Positions 41,816 to 52,500 of a stretch of 64,000 bases of DNA are shown one piece after another (within the stretch, counting starts at the first letter, position 1; each line of letters begins with the position of its first letter). Origin of the DNA: Lepidostoma basale (Eukaryota > Arthropoda > Insecta > Trichoptera > Lepidostomatidae); assembly GCA_022606425.2 (NCBI GenBank), contig JAHDVF020000840.1, positions 2,542,001 to 2,606,000 on the forward strand. Reading direction: 5' to 3'. The position numbers were made by a program, and so were the translations under genes. The notes beneath the pieces are model-generated. The model searched no databases. It saw only the letters and a list, made by a program, of their open reading frames with translations, and was not told the origin of the DNA.

Positions 41816-42785
41816 GTTTATTAACTACATACATAAAATATATTTAAAAAAAAAACTACTAATTATTCTTAAGGAGTTCCACTACTCTAAGGCACCACTC
41901 TATGCCATTATCATATTTTTGCATATTAAAATGTGAATTAGAGAAGCGGATATTTTGTCATCTTTAGATGGCTTAAATGCATCTAGAAAATACCGTGCAA
42001 ACAAAAAAAAACGAGCATTCGATTTCAAATTATTCAGTTCGAAAAAAAATAAAAACGACTTAAAAATTAAACGTAGACAAAAATCAATACAGAAAATCTT
42101 AGAAAGATTTATACTATACTAGGGCTGAATAATGTTAGAGTGAGTGAACCAGACGTCTGGGAAAAATACAGCTGTGAAATTCAAGCAATTAGAATTCGTT
42201 TCCATTAGTAGCAAAACGATGACGTGGCAGAGTAGTCTTCAACAAATTTAATTCTTTATATAGAAAGGAAAAAAATCTGCCTCCCCATATGCAAGTCGAG
42301 GAATTCGGTCAAGTCTTCTATACCGTGTCGTCGACTGCGTTCGGTATGAGCTCGCTCCTTCGAGTACGAAATCCAATTCAAATTACGTCGTTTTCTGCAA
42401 ATCTTTTGAAGGCGTTTTACTTGAATTCAATATGAATAAGGGAGTTATTTTAAATTTATAATATACAAGGTCTGGGAAGAGCAGCTGTTTTCTTAAGACA
42501 GGTTACACATAATTAATATTTGGGATTATATCCGAAATTATAATTGAACAGAATCCTTTATGTAAATCCAAATATATGTATTACATGATACACGAATTAA
42601 TTATATTAAGCAGTAAACTCATATGATTACTTGAACGAAAATACACGTTTTCATCACTTTTATAAAAATGGAAATACAGTAGGTACTTATTTTCATAATA
42701 TATTGAATTATTCAAACTAGGATTTATTACACATGGTATTTATATGTAGTTACCGAATAAAGAATTTTATTTTGCCTTAATTAGA
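41816..42785. other. single-copy, non-coding
   Basis: A GC-richer, non-repetitive block at 42280-42420 includes ATATGCAAGT (octamer-like) and CGTGTCGTCGACTGCG. Candidate regulatory DNA, unsupported otherwise. Confidence 0.3.
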
Positions 42786-42890
42786 AGAAAGACATTTGAT
42801 AAAGCAATAGACAGGCGAAACATGTCATTCGCATAAAATACAGTAAAGCTTCTAGAAAACAGACGTTTTCATTCGTATTAATTATTAGAA
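42786..42890. mobile_element. family F right arm
   Basis: ACATTTGATAAAGCAATAGA, CAGGCGAAACATGTCATTCG, CTTCTAGAAAACAGACGTTT, CATTCGTATTAATTATT. The left arm is mostly missing; 43145-43195 repeats the outer right end. Confidence 0.7.
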
Positions 42891-43199
42891 GATGTTAACT
42901 TTATGATAAAACTATAAAAAAATTATCTACTGTTGTTAAAAAAAAATGTATCATTTAACAATTTTTACATTTGGTATTTCAAGATTAAAAAAGTGATTGC
43001 CTTCTAGATTATTATTTTTTTATATGTAAATAAATTTTGATGATATAAAAGCAAGACTAAACACCTCATTATTTTAAAATGAAATAATAATTTACGTCTT
43101 AAAAAGGTTAAATTTCAATTTAACGAGTTTACTACGTAAATTACTATTTGACATGTAGTTTTACATCATTGCCCTGACAACTTAGAATTTTTATTAATA

Positions 43200-43365
43200 A
43201 AATAAAAAGATGTTGACTGGACCAGTCTGTCCATGCAGCGAGCCTGGCGAAACCGGTCATTTTCGAATTAAAAACAAGAGTGGAAGTAGTTAAAAACATC
43301 GTTTTATTAAACTATTTTTAAAAATGAACTTCCATCAAGAGATTTCAATAAAATCATCTGATTAC
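43200..43365 (+). mobile_element. family E element
   Basis: Motif at its 5' side, then AGAGTGGAAGTAGTTAAAA, CATCGTTTTATTAAACTATT and ACTTCCATCAAGAGATTTC. Its tail runs up to the SINE-S at 43384. Confidence 0.7.
43222..43262 (+). ncRNA. hammerhead-like motif (family E), mutated
   Basis: CTGTCCA (G8 lost), T, GCAG/CTGGC stem II with one base missing, GAAACCGGTC. Confidence 0.4.
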
Positions 43366-43383
43366 TAGAAATACGTGTTTTAA

Positions 43384-43640
43384 GACGACCTTCGTGGCCG
43401 AGTGGTAAGTGCATTGACTGCCACCCCGAAGGTTCCGGGTTCGATTCCCGCCGAGGGTAGTGTGATTGTCACACTGTCTCTGGTCTGGTGTAGAATTTAC
43501 GTGACAATAAAATGGCTATAGATAAACTACATATCACATGTCACGAGAATAACTATGTTAGCTTTACATCGATTTGGCTCATGTTGTCATGATGTAAAGA
43601 GCGATTCAACAAAATAATCATAATAATAATAATGTTTTCT
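43384..43640 (+). mobile_element. SINE-S, best-preserved copy
   Basis: A box TGGCCGAGTGGTAAGT, B box GGGTTCGATTCCC, then body: TGTGATTGTCACACTGTCTC, GTGTAGAATTTACGTGACAA, CACATGTCACGAGAATAACT, ATTTGGCTCATGTTGTCATG, ending AATAATAATAAT. About 255 bp. Internal Pol III promoter, no coding capacity; mobilised by a partner LINE, which cannot be identified here, although its AAT-type tail resembles that of the L2-like LINE. Confidence 0.9.
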
Positions 43641-44411
43641 ATCAATTAGTTTATACGTTGAATATGGCTTACACGAAATGAATATTGAAAGGTATGTTAA
43701 TAATTTAAAAACAGAACATACATTTTTGAACGTTTCATTGCAGTTTGAACTTTGTGCCTAGTACAGAAATGACGCAATCGAAAGTGCAAGCCAAAACAAT
43801 GGCAAAAGTACACAAATGCACCGACAGCAGAGTGCACGGGAGAAATGCAGTGAATGGCGACTACCGGCTGACAGACTGCGGGCAAATTCTGCACCGGCGC
43901 CATTATCCAACCATTCCCCTTGACTCTTTTGACTGGTTCACAATGGTGCGATCATGACCTAGCACTACGGAAAGTGGATTGTTCGCGCCGCGGGTAATGC
44001 GCATGTCTGAAACTCTCACGCACACTTTGAAAATAAGCCGAATGTACGTATTGAGGCGCAAGTGTGTGGGTGTGTGAAGTAATGAGCTGCACTCACACTG
44101 TAGACGTTTGCATTGCATGCGAAATCGAGCGATCGATGGGAACACCGGTGTTGGGGACTAAACGGTGCTGGTATAGGTGCATGCTGCCAGTCGACGTACC
44201 TACTCGCAGACCTACGTGGGTGAATTTAAAAACAAATCGCACAGTCACGTTCCAAAAATTGAAATAACATTTTCTAAACGTCACTTCCAGACGCTGCAAG
44301 CAGAGAGAATTCAAACGTTTCTATCTTGATATCACATCACATATATTTTTAAAACAACTATGAACATCCGCTTCCATTATTATTCAAAGGAATAATATCT
44401 AAATAATTTAT
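43641..44411. other. single-copy, higher-GC block
   Basis: 43750-44260 has raised GC and open frames on both strands up to 80 codons, none of known family. TGCACAAATGCACC-like words at 43808 recur at 47140. Confidence 0.3.
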
Positions 44412-44662
44412 TGACCATCACACTGTCTCCGTTAAGAAAGTATATGTTAAAGATGTAATTGGAGTACGAAGTCGAGATAGACCGAGGAAAACTTGGCATG
44501 ACCAAATTAATCAAATTTTAAAGGTTGGTCATGTTAGAAGTCAGAAGAGCCGGCGTGCGTGTATGACTCGTTGTATGAATGTGGAGGAAGCTAGAGAGGT
44601 GTGTCAGGATAGAGTAGTGTGGCGGTCCATCCTCTCTGCCTACCCCTGTGGAAGATTCCTGA
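44412..44662 (+). pseudogene. RTE-R LINE tail joined to an inverted 3' end
   Basis: 44412-44431 is the complement of an RTE-R 3' end (GACCATCACACTGTCTCCG). It is joined directly to a plus-strand copy starting KKVYVKDVIGVRSR and passing GRPRKTWHDQINQI-like codons to VWRSILSAYPCGR. Confidence 0.75.
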
Positions 44663-44734
44663 AGAGATGATAGATAATGATTTACATGAAGATTCCACGC
44701 CATCTCTTATCGGCAAGTTTTTTTTTTTTTTGAA

Positions 44735-45190
44735 AACTAACTGACCAACTAACTAACCATCACGCCATTTCCCCGGAGGGGTAGACAGAGAGGGTGGATC
44801 ACCACAATGCTCTGTCCTGGCATACCTCTCGGGATTCCTCTACATTCATACATCGTACCATGCACGCACGTCGATTATTCCGACATCGAATGTGACCGCC
44901 TTTTAGTAATTGATAAATTTGGTCATGCCATGTTTTCCTCGTCTCCTCGGCATCTTTTTGTAATTGATTAATTTGGTCATGCCATGTTTTCCTCGGTCGT
45001 CCTCGGCATCTTTTTCCACTCACGCTGCTTGTGTACAACTTTTTAACCATTCTACTTTCATCCATTCGTTCCATATGTCCAAACTATCTCAGGGATCCTT
45101 TTTTAATTTTATCCATGATGCAGTCATCTGCCTTACATTTCTTTTTTATTTCATCGTGCGGTATTCTATCATACAAAGTTCTAATTCTAT
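44735..45190 (-). pseudogene. RTE-R LINE, diverged subfamily with tandem duplication
   Basis: Minus-strand frame: MERMDESRMVKKLYTSSVSG, GRPRKTWHDQINQLQKDAEE then a second KTWHDQIYQLLKGGHI, NRRACMVRCMNVEESREVCQ. A 54-bp unit (from 44907 and 44961) is duplicated, doubling the HDQINQ block. Confidence 0.85.
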
Positions 45191-45507
45191 CATAAAATAT
45201 TTGAATTGCATTGATTTGACGTTGATACAATTCTAATGATTTCAAGCAGCATTCGCATGCATGTGTTCATACCAGCTAATGTATCATTTAATTATTTTAG
45301 TTATAACCCATATTCAGATCGAATACCGGCACTCTATTTTCCTTCATAAAAAAATATTTTTTATCTAAGCATTTATTTAAGAAACCTCATTTTCGGTGCA
45401 TTTTTCTTTTATTTTATCAATAAGTGGTCACATCTTTACTTGGCCTGACGACGTGTTGGTTTACATACATACGAATATGAAGAGCACAGTGAAATTCGTA
45501 GGTACAA
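45191..45507. other. no recognisable features
   Basis: AT-rich linker. Confidence 0.3.
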
Positions 45508-45590
45508 TATTATTATTATTATTATTATTATTATTTTGTTGAAAAAACTCCTTACATCATTACAGCGCAAGCCAAATCGATGTAAAGGGT
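45508..45590 (-). mobile_element. SINE-S 3' end
   Basis: ATTATTATT tail then TTACATCATTACAGCGCAAG and CCAAATCGATGTAAAGG, the complement of the SINE body end. Confidence 0.7.
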
Positions 45591-45599
45591 GAAATAAAA

Positions 45600-45860
45600 G
45601 AATATTAAAGGAAATATACATAGAACCATATGAATAGGAAAAGCCAGTTATCTGCTTGCTGCCTTTATCATAAGGGCATTTACGAATTCGCCATAATTGC
45701 ACCCAAAGAGGTCTATCTCTTTTGCAACCTCATTTAAGAGACGAATCGCCTTCAATACAGGAGAACTTCGAAGGGCCTCTGTGCGGCAATTTGGGGCATA
45801 AAATAATATATGCCCCCTTGGCACTTGTCAATTTAGATACGAAACGTTGAGAACTATCCA
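45600..45860 (-). pseudogene. Jockey/CR1-type LINE C-terminal end
   Basis: Minus-strand frame VPRGHILFYAPNCRTEALRS, SPVLKAIRLLNEVAKEIDLF, GCNYGEFVNAL parallels LPAYRTNYAQSAAVYR..IDVFHLNESDFKKMV at the end of the intact LINE. Confidence 0.65.
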
Positions 45861-45974
45861 AGCAATTGAAAAAAATCAACTATACGTCCCTAATTAGATG
45901 TCACAATTTGATCTTTTTTCCATTTATTATATAATATGTAGTTTTAATATAATCAATTATGTTTAGAGCAGTGT

Positions 45975-46095
45975 TCTAGAAGTTAAAACGCTTGGCTCCT
46001 GATTCACGGGAAAGAGTTTCGAATCATTTATTATCATCATCATTTTATAGCTTATATTAAAGTTTTAAAATGCTAGAGGTTGAACAATCGGACTT
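45975..46095 (+). mobile_element. SINE-Arg, partial
   Basis: AACGCTTGGCTCCTGATTCA and GAGTTTCGAATC are the anticodon arm and a mutated B box of SINE-Arg. Confidence 0.55.
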
Positions 46096-46224
46096 ACATC
46101 AATTTTGATTGTCTACGAGATGTGGACATATAGATGAATCCATAGAATTTCCTACTGAGATCACATTACATATGACATGGTTTTCAACTCGATCGCAAGC
46201 ACAAGAAACCAGGGACTGTACAAC

Positions 46225-46990
46225 TGTCAAATCGGAAAAATATGTAAAATGGATAGATTATTTACTGCGATGTGAAAATTTCCTGCAAAATATACTGGAG
46301 GGTTGGTAGGGGACGTCCTAGCAGAGAATATCTCCAGCAAATATGACACACAATGCATCCCCCCAAATAATCAAAAGTTATTAATTTTGAGTGTCTGTAA
46401 CCGTAATCTAATACAAAAATGAATTCAGGTTCGTACTAAAGTAGTGTTAAATATTACATCGATAGATAAAGGTAGGATCACCAGGGATGGAAGAACAAAA
46501 AGTAAAGTCGAATTTTCGAGTCAAATACAATAACATAAATCTGAAACTCCGACTTACTAAATCATATGTGTCGAGCATCTTGATGTACGACTGTGAAACC
46601 TTGTGCCTAACCGAAAGAGATAAAAACATACTGGAGGCCTTTGGGATGTGGTGCTACAGAAGAATATTAGGAATTTCCTGGAGAGAACACATCAACAGAT
46701 TCTAAGGAAGGAGGCAAATGATCAAAACCATAGCAGAGACGCTAGCTCAGTGGATCGTCCATGACCATAACAGAGGTTATGGTTGAGGGGATCAATTATA
46801 AAGGGTTTTCTTGACGGTATGCGAGGACATGAACTGCGTCTCATATTTCGAGCTGAAGAGGGCTGCAGAAGACCGAGGGTAGTGGAGGACGAGATGTAAG
46901 ATTTTGATTCAAACCAATCCTTAATTGAAACTTCGAAGAAGGCATAAAGCTATCCTTAATTAAAGCAATGGAGGAAACCTTAATTTTTTT
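46225..46990 (+). pseudogene. RTE-G LINE tail(s), two overlapping pieces
   Basis: 46240-46360 reads VKWIDYLLRCENFLQNILEG, the RIGHVLRHD..L..I.EG region. 46487-46705 reads LRLTKSYVSSILMYDCETLC, ILEAFGMWCYRRILGISWRE, and 46720-46880 continues IKTIAETLAQWI and YFELKRAAEDRG. This is the MWCWRRM..ISW..R type of RTE-like protein. The first piece is out of order, so two insertions or a rearrangement are involved. Confidence 0.75.
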
Positions 46991-47374
46991 AATGCTCGAT
47001 TGTGCGATAGAGTCGATCGAAACGACTTTCCAACTCATAAAATGACTGTTCCCACTTATCTATCGGGCAGCCGGTGTTACGCGAGTGTAAGTGTTCATTG
47101 CACAAGAAACCGTACTTGAAAACGCACACACGCACGAGAGTATTGCACAAATGCACCACAGACACACACGCATCGCAATGCAGGCCGGCCTGAATGCGAT
47201 GTTATGTAAACTTTAGGTAAGTTCCACACGGTCATCACAATCTAGAACTGAAATGTTTTTTTTTATATTACATAGGTAATACTTAAAAAAATATAATTAT
47301 AAATAAATACGTGACATTATCATTGGCTTTACAAATTCGATCAATCACAGTTATTTCGTTTATATTACAATGTA
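46991..47374. other. single-copy, CA-rich block
   Basis: 47040-47200 is GC/CA-rich (CACACACGCACGAG, GCACAAATGCACC). No gene seen. Confidence 0.3.
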
Positions 47375-47657
47375 TCTATTGTTTATTTAACAATGATGTG
47401 AAACTCCATGTTAAATAATCAATACGAATGAAAACGTCAGTTTTTTAGAAGTTTTAGTATATTTTATGGGAATGACATTTTTCGCCCTTCTAAGGCATTA
47501 TCAAATGTTGTGTTATTATCAAACATTTGATAATGCTTTAAAAGGAGGAAACATGTCATTCCCATAAAATAAAATAAAACTTCTAGAAAACTGACGTTTT
47601 CATTCGTATTAATAATTTAATATGGAGTTTTACATCATTGTTCAAGAAACAATAAAT
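47375..47657. mobile_element. family F foldback, most complete copy
   Basis: Both outer ends (TTGTTTATTTAACAATGATG and ATCATTGTTCAAGAAACAAT), both middle parts (CGAATGAAAACGTCAGTTTT / AAACTGACGTTTTCATTCG) and both inner parts (TGACATTTTTCGCCCTTCTA / AAACATGTCATTCCCATA) are present: about 283 bp of near-continuous inverted repeat. The centre has ACATTTGATAATGC. No ORF, so it depends on enzymes from elsewhere. Confidence 0.9.
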
Positions 47658-47659
47658 CA

Positions 47660-48062
47660 GGCTTCTATTTCGTTTTTTACGGGTGTTTTTCGGAAACAAG
47701 TTTTTTAACTCGGTCGCAGAAATGACTGACTCAGTTTTTAAGCAACATGCTGTAATCCAATTTTTGGTCGTAACTGGTGTAAAACCTGCAGAAATCCTAC
47801 GAAAATTACGGCAGGTGTATGCAGATGAGTGTCTGTAGACCTGTAGACAAAGCCAACAGTGGGTGGAAGAGGGTGGAGAGCGCTCAACGAAAGCAAGGGT
47901 GTCAAAATCACGACTGAAGGCAATGGTGATCATTTTCTTCGATATTCATGGCATTATTCACCGTGAATACGTTCCTGAGGGCCAGGTAGTGACTGGAAAT
48001 TTCTATGTTGAAGTTTTGGAGCGGCTGCGACAGCGTGTTTTCCGAAAATGACCCGAACGGCT
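47660..48062 (+). pseudogene. mariner/Tc1-type transposase with internal deletion
   Basis: Frame from ATG at 47722: MTDSVFKQHAVIQFLVVTGV, PAEILRKLRQVYADECL, stop, then QQWVEEGGERSTKA, SKSRLKAMVIIFFDIHGIIH, EYVPEGQVVTGNFYVEVLER, LRQRVFRK. The first part is the helix-turn-helix start of the N-terminal domain; VIIFFDIHGI holds the second catalytic D region of SETMAR-like mariners. About 100 codons between them are deleted and the sequence after RQRVFRK is replaced by RTE-R. Confidence 0.85.
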
Positions 48063-48287
48063 GGCTCTAATGATGTAAATGGAGTACGGAGTCGAGGCAG
48101 ACCGAGTGAAACGTGGCATGACCAAATTAATCAAATTTTAAAGGTTGGTCATGTTAGAAATTGGAATAATCGACGTGCGTGTATGACTCGCTGTATGAAT
48201 GTGGAGGAAGCTGAGAGGTGTACCGGGATATAGTAGTGTGGCGGTCCATTCTTATTGTCTACCCCTGTGGAGAAACGGCGCGAATGT
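48063..48287 (+). pseudogene. RTE-R LINE tail
   Basis: Starts NDVNGVRSRGRPSETWHDQI directly after mariner sequence, ending VWRSILIVYPCGETA. No TTAG tail. Confidence 0.8.
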
Positions 48288-48989
48288 TTTTTTGTTCTGG
48301 AGCATAAAATGCATCTTTGAATTATAAGTATTTTCTTACCGAAGCGCATTAAATATGCGCTTTTCAGCAAATCAATGTGATTCATTTATTATCAACTGTA
48401 TATTTAACTTTTGTATTCATGTGTATGTTTATCTGTAGTGTTGGCACCCTCCTACCTAATGTTATTAATAGATTTTAATTATCATTGACAATTTTAAGTA
48501 CCTCGTGCTATCTATTGCAGCACACCTGTAATGCAAACACCGAAGCCAATTCGAATTTTGAATTTATGTGTATATTCAAACTAAAAGCAAAAAGAGCACA
48601 GTTGATTGTGTAATACTCGCTGATCTCATTACGCTTGAGAGAAATGGGAATAGAACCCGATTCGCGTAGAGATTACATCATGTACAAGTATCAGGTAGAT
48701 GTTAAAAAGGGATGATCTATTTCTATATTAAAAAATATCTATGATATAAAAAAGGTATCAACGTTTGTCGAAGTGGATGCTTTTTGACATATTGCGTAAT
48801 GTCCATTTTAAATTTATGTCGTAAGCTCAAGATTTATAAATAATTCAAATATTAAGTCCGTAGTAAATTCATTCATGAAATTGTTATTGTGGTATTGCTT
48901 GTGGATGTAATCTACTAATAAATAAACGTTCATTCATAAGTTATCGATGAATAGATTCTAATTAAAATTACATGATATTCCGCATTAAC
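48288..48989. other. no recognisable features
   Basis: AT-rich single-copy DNA. Confidence 0.3.
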
Positions 48990-49262
48990 AATAATTAATA
49001 AACGCCTGAATAAATGACAGCCAATTTGAGAGATGTCGTTTTAACAATATGGCCGCTTTCAACTGTCAAAGTTCAGAAGTCCCTATTGGAAGATCCTTTA
49101 GTTGTTTGTAACCAGATGATGCCAACATCGGTTGGCGATACATTTTTCGCGACATCTCCAAAAATGTAAAATAAAAAAAGTTATAACAGTGTTGTAAATT
49201 TAACAGTTAGTAATGCTGAAGTATCATAGTATTTCGCCCAAAACAATGGATTGTTTAACTAT
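48990..49262 (+). mobile_element. family K element, diverged
   Basis: Carries the ribozyme-like motif and, after it, AACAGTGTTGTAAATTTAAC and GAAGTATCATAGTATTTCGC, the 3' end seen at 26260-26310 and 37740-37790. Confidence 0.6.
49108..49155 (+). ncRNA. hammerhead-like motif (family K), mutated
   Basis: CAGATGA (49113-49119; U4 is A), T, stem II GCCAA/TTGGC of 5 bp, GATA in place of GAAA, and a lost stem III. Compensatory stem II difference from 26074-26120 (GUCAA/UUGAU). Confidence 0.45.
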
Positions 49263-49269
49263 TATAATA

Positions 49270-49350
49270 TTTAAAAGATAGTGTGGCTATATATCCTCTC
49301 TACTGACCTTCCGAGAAAACAGTTTGTTTTATAATCAGTTTAGTTAGTTT
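49270..49350 (+). pseudogene. RTE-R LINE, last codons and TTAG tail
   Basis: GATAGTGTGGCTATATATCC, CTTCCGAGAAAACAG, then AGTTTAGTTAGTT. Confidence 0.6.
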
Positions 49351-49599
49351 GATAATTATACGTACGTACGCCAAGAAAAAATTTAACAGGTTGACCAATT
49401 CAGATATCTCGGAAGCGAAGTAACCAGCTCTAATGACCTCCCCAGAGAAGTCAGGTCACAGGTAGATATAAGGCTGCAGCGGTTGCAGACTGCCTGAAAG
49501 ATGTCATATGGTGACTGCCTGAAAGATGTCACAAGGACATGAGGACTGACAGCAAGGTACTCATTTATAAGACCTGTGTGCGACCAATCCTCACCTTTC

Positions 49600-52500
49600 C
49601 GCAGTGTACTTGTGTCTTTATTACATTCAATGCATACTTTATTCAATTTCATTTTCAAACTTTGGACTAGGCGAGGCCCTTAATATTTACCTGCAGAATA
49701 CCAGGGGTTTGCGTACTAAAACTGATGTCTTTTCTCACAATTCCTCAATTGGCGACTATTCCATTTTGGCTATATCTGAAACATGGCTTGGTCCTGACAT
49801 CGCTTCTGGTGAACTCCTCGACTCCAGGTACAGTGTTTGGCGATGTGATCGCGGCTCGCGTGGTGGGGGTGTACTGCTAGCATGCTTGTCCCACCTTAAT
49901 CCCGTTGCTCGACCAGAGTGGACTTGTGACGCCGAATCCATTTGGATATCACTAACACGTGGTGCGAGCGGCCTCCCTAGAAATAATCTAAACATCGCTT
50001 GTGTGTACATACCCAAGGGATCTAACTATGCTAATTGTGTTGACAGCTTCCTAAATTTACTCTCCAGGCTAGTTACTGACCGGCCTGAAGACGACTTTCT
50101 TATTCTAGGTGACCTTAATATGTCAGACATTGACTGGTCTTGTAACACAACCGACCAATCATTGCTTCCTTCCAATTTTTCCTCTACCTGCTCTACTTTA
50201 CTTGTGGACTATATGTCTCTTCTCGGTCTTCACCAGTATAATTCAATTAAAAACTCACTTAATCGTACCTTGGATCTTATACTTAGTACTTCCCATTTTG
50301 TCTCCGGAGTGTCTCGATCTGCTTTTCCACTTGTACCCGAGGATTCCCATCACCCAGCTATTGAATTAACTCTATCATTTGAACCTTCTCAGCTACTACG
50401 TGAACCCCAACGAGCCGTTCATCTTTTTAAACATGGAGACTATGAATCAATTAATATTTTTTTATCTGAGGTTAATTGGTCAAATATTCTATCCACATAT
50501 CCCCTCAACGCTGCGGTAGATGCCTTTTATATCGTGTTGAATAACTCCATTGAGCAATTTATACCCCTCCGACATTTTAAGAGTAACTCCAATTTTCCAG
50601 TTTGGTACAATAGTTCCCTCATAAAACTTACCAAAGAAAAGATCAAATATCACAAGCGGTTTACCAAATATAAAAATTCCCTTGATTATCACACCTTTTC
50701 TTTGCTGAGAACTCGCCAAAAGCGTATGGCCAGGAAATGTTTTTCTGAGTATATTCACTCTACCGAAATGAATATTACTAATAATCCAAACTCCTTTTGG
50801 CGATTCGTCAAGAGCAAGTACAAGAATAACTCCCTTCCAAAGATAATGTCTATTGATGATAATAAATCAATAAGTGGTGGCAGAAATATCAGCCATGCGT
50901 TCTCCACTTATTTTCATTCTGTCTTTGATTGTGACACTACCCCCAGTACTATAAACTCCTACGAGCCCTCAAACACCACTAACATCGGAAGCTGTCTTAC
51001 AGATAGGAACACACTCGCCAGATATTTATCAGGTGTCGACACCAACAAAGGTGCTGGAAGTGATGGAATACCGCCATTATACTTATTTAACTGTGCAAAA
51101 ACCCTCGCTGAACCTCTTTCTATCCTTTTTACCCGTTCTCTATCTGAAGGTTGCTTTCCAGATAAATGGAAAGAAGCCTTTATTATTCCAGTTCACAAAT
51201 CAGGACCCAAAAGCTTCATCAAGAACTATCGTCCAATCTCCATTTTATCTGCCATTAGTAAGATTTTCGAGCGTATTGTATATGACCAATTATATCCCTC
51301 TCTTAAATGTGTTCTGAGTGATCAACAACATGGTTTCCTCCGTAATAAATCTGTTTTATCCAATCTGATACCGTTCACTGACTATATTATTTCGAACATG
51401 CACCGCGGACTCCAAACTGATGCCATATACACTGACTACGCCAAAGCTTTTGATAAGGTAAACCACAGCGTACTCCTAGATAAACTTGGCAGACTTGGAA
51501 TCCACGGTGACCTTCTAAGATGGATAAATTCATATATCAAAAATCGAAGACAGGCTGTGGTGATTGGTGGCTTCAAGTCAGACTTCGTGGGAATTCCATC
51601 CGGAGTTCCTCAAGGCTCCCATCTGGGACCCCTCTTCTTTATTCTTTATATTCATGATATTGGCAACTGTTTCCTCTACTCCAAACACCTCCTTTTTGCT
51701 GATGACATGAAGGTCTTTCTGAATATTTCTGACATATCCGATTGCCATAAACTTCAGTCTGATCTCGACAGACTCTCTGATTATTGTAAGATAAATAAAC
51801 TGACCCTCAATGCTGACAAATGTCTCAAAGTTTCGTTTTCTCGTAAAATCAACCCGCACAATCATGACTATTTTATTAATAACACAAGATTATCTAACTC
51901 AGATCGCGTGCGAGATCTCGGAGTCACAATGGACTCGAAACTCACTTTCGTAAGTCACATTGATGGCATTTTAGACAAATCCTACAGGACATTAGGATTC
52001 ATATTGCGTACATGCAAACCCTTTCAGAACATCACAGCCCTCAAAGTTCTTTATACAACCATGGTTCGCTCACTACTCGAATACGTATCTCCCGTTTGGT
52101 CTCCTTACTATGCAGCGCATATTCAACGCATCGAAAGAGTCCAAAAAAATTTCATTAAACACATTAATTTCAAAATGTGCAGGTCATTTGCGAATTATAA
52201 TTCTGCCCTTAAATTTTATTCCTTGGACTCTCTCGAAAATAGGCGAACAATTAATGATATGATGTTGCTTCACAAAATCATTCACTTCAAAATAGACAAC
52301 TCCGAACTTCTTAGTAAATTATTACTGAATACCCCTATGCTTCGCACAAGACACACTGCGAACCAAATATTCCACCTTCCTGCTTATCGGACTAACTACG
52401 CTCAGAGTGCGGCGGTGTACCGGACGTGCGACACGTACAATAAGTGCTTTAGTAACATCGATGTGTTCCATCTTAATGAAAGTGATTTTAAAAAAATGGT

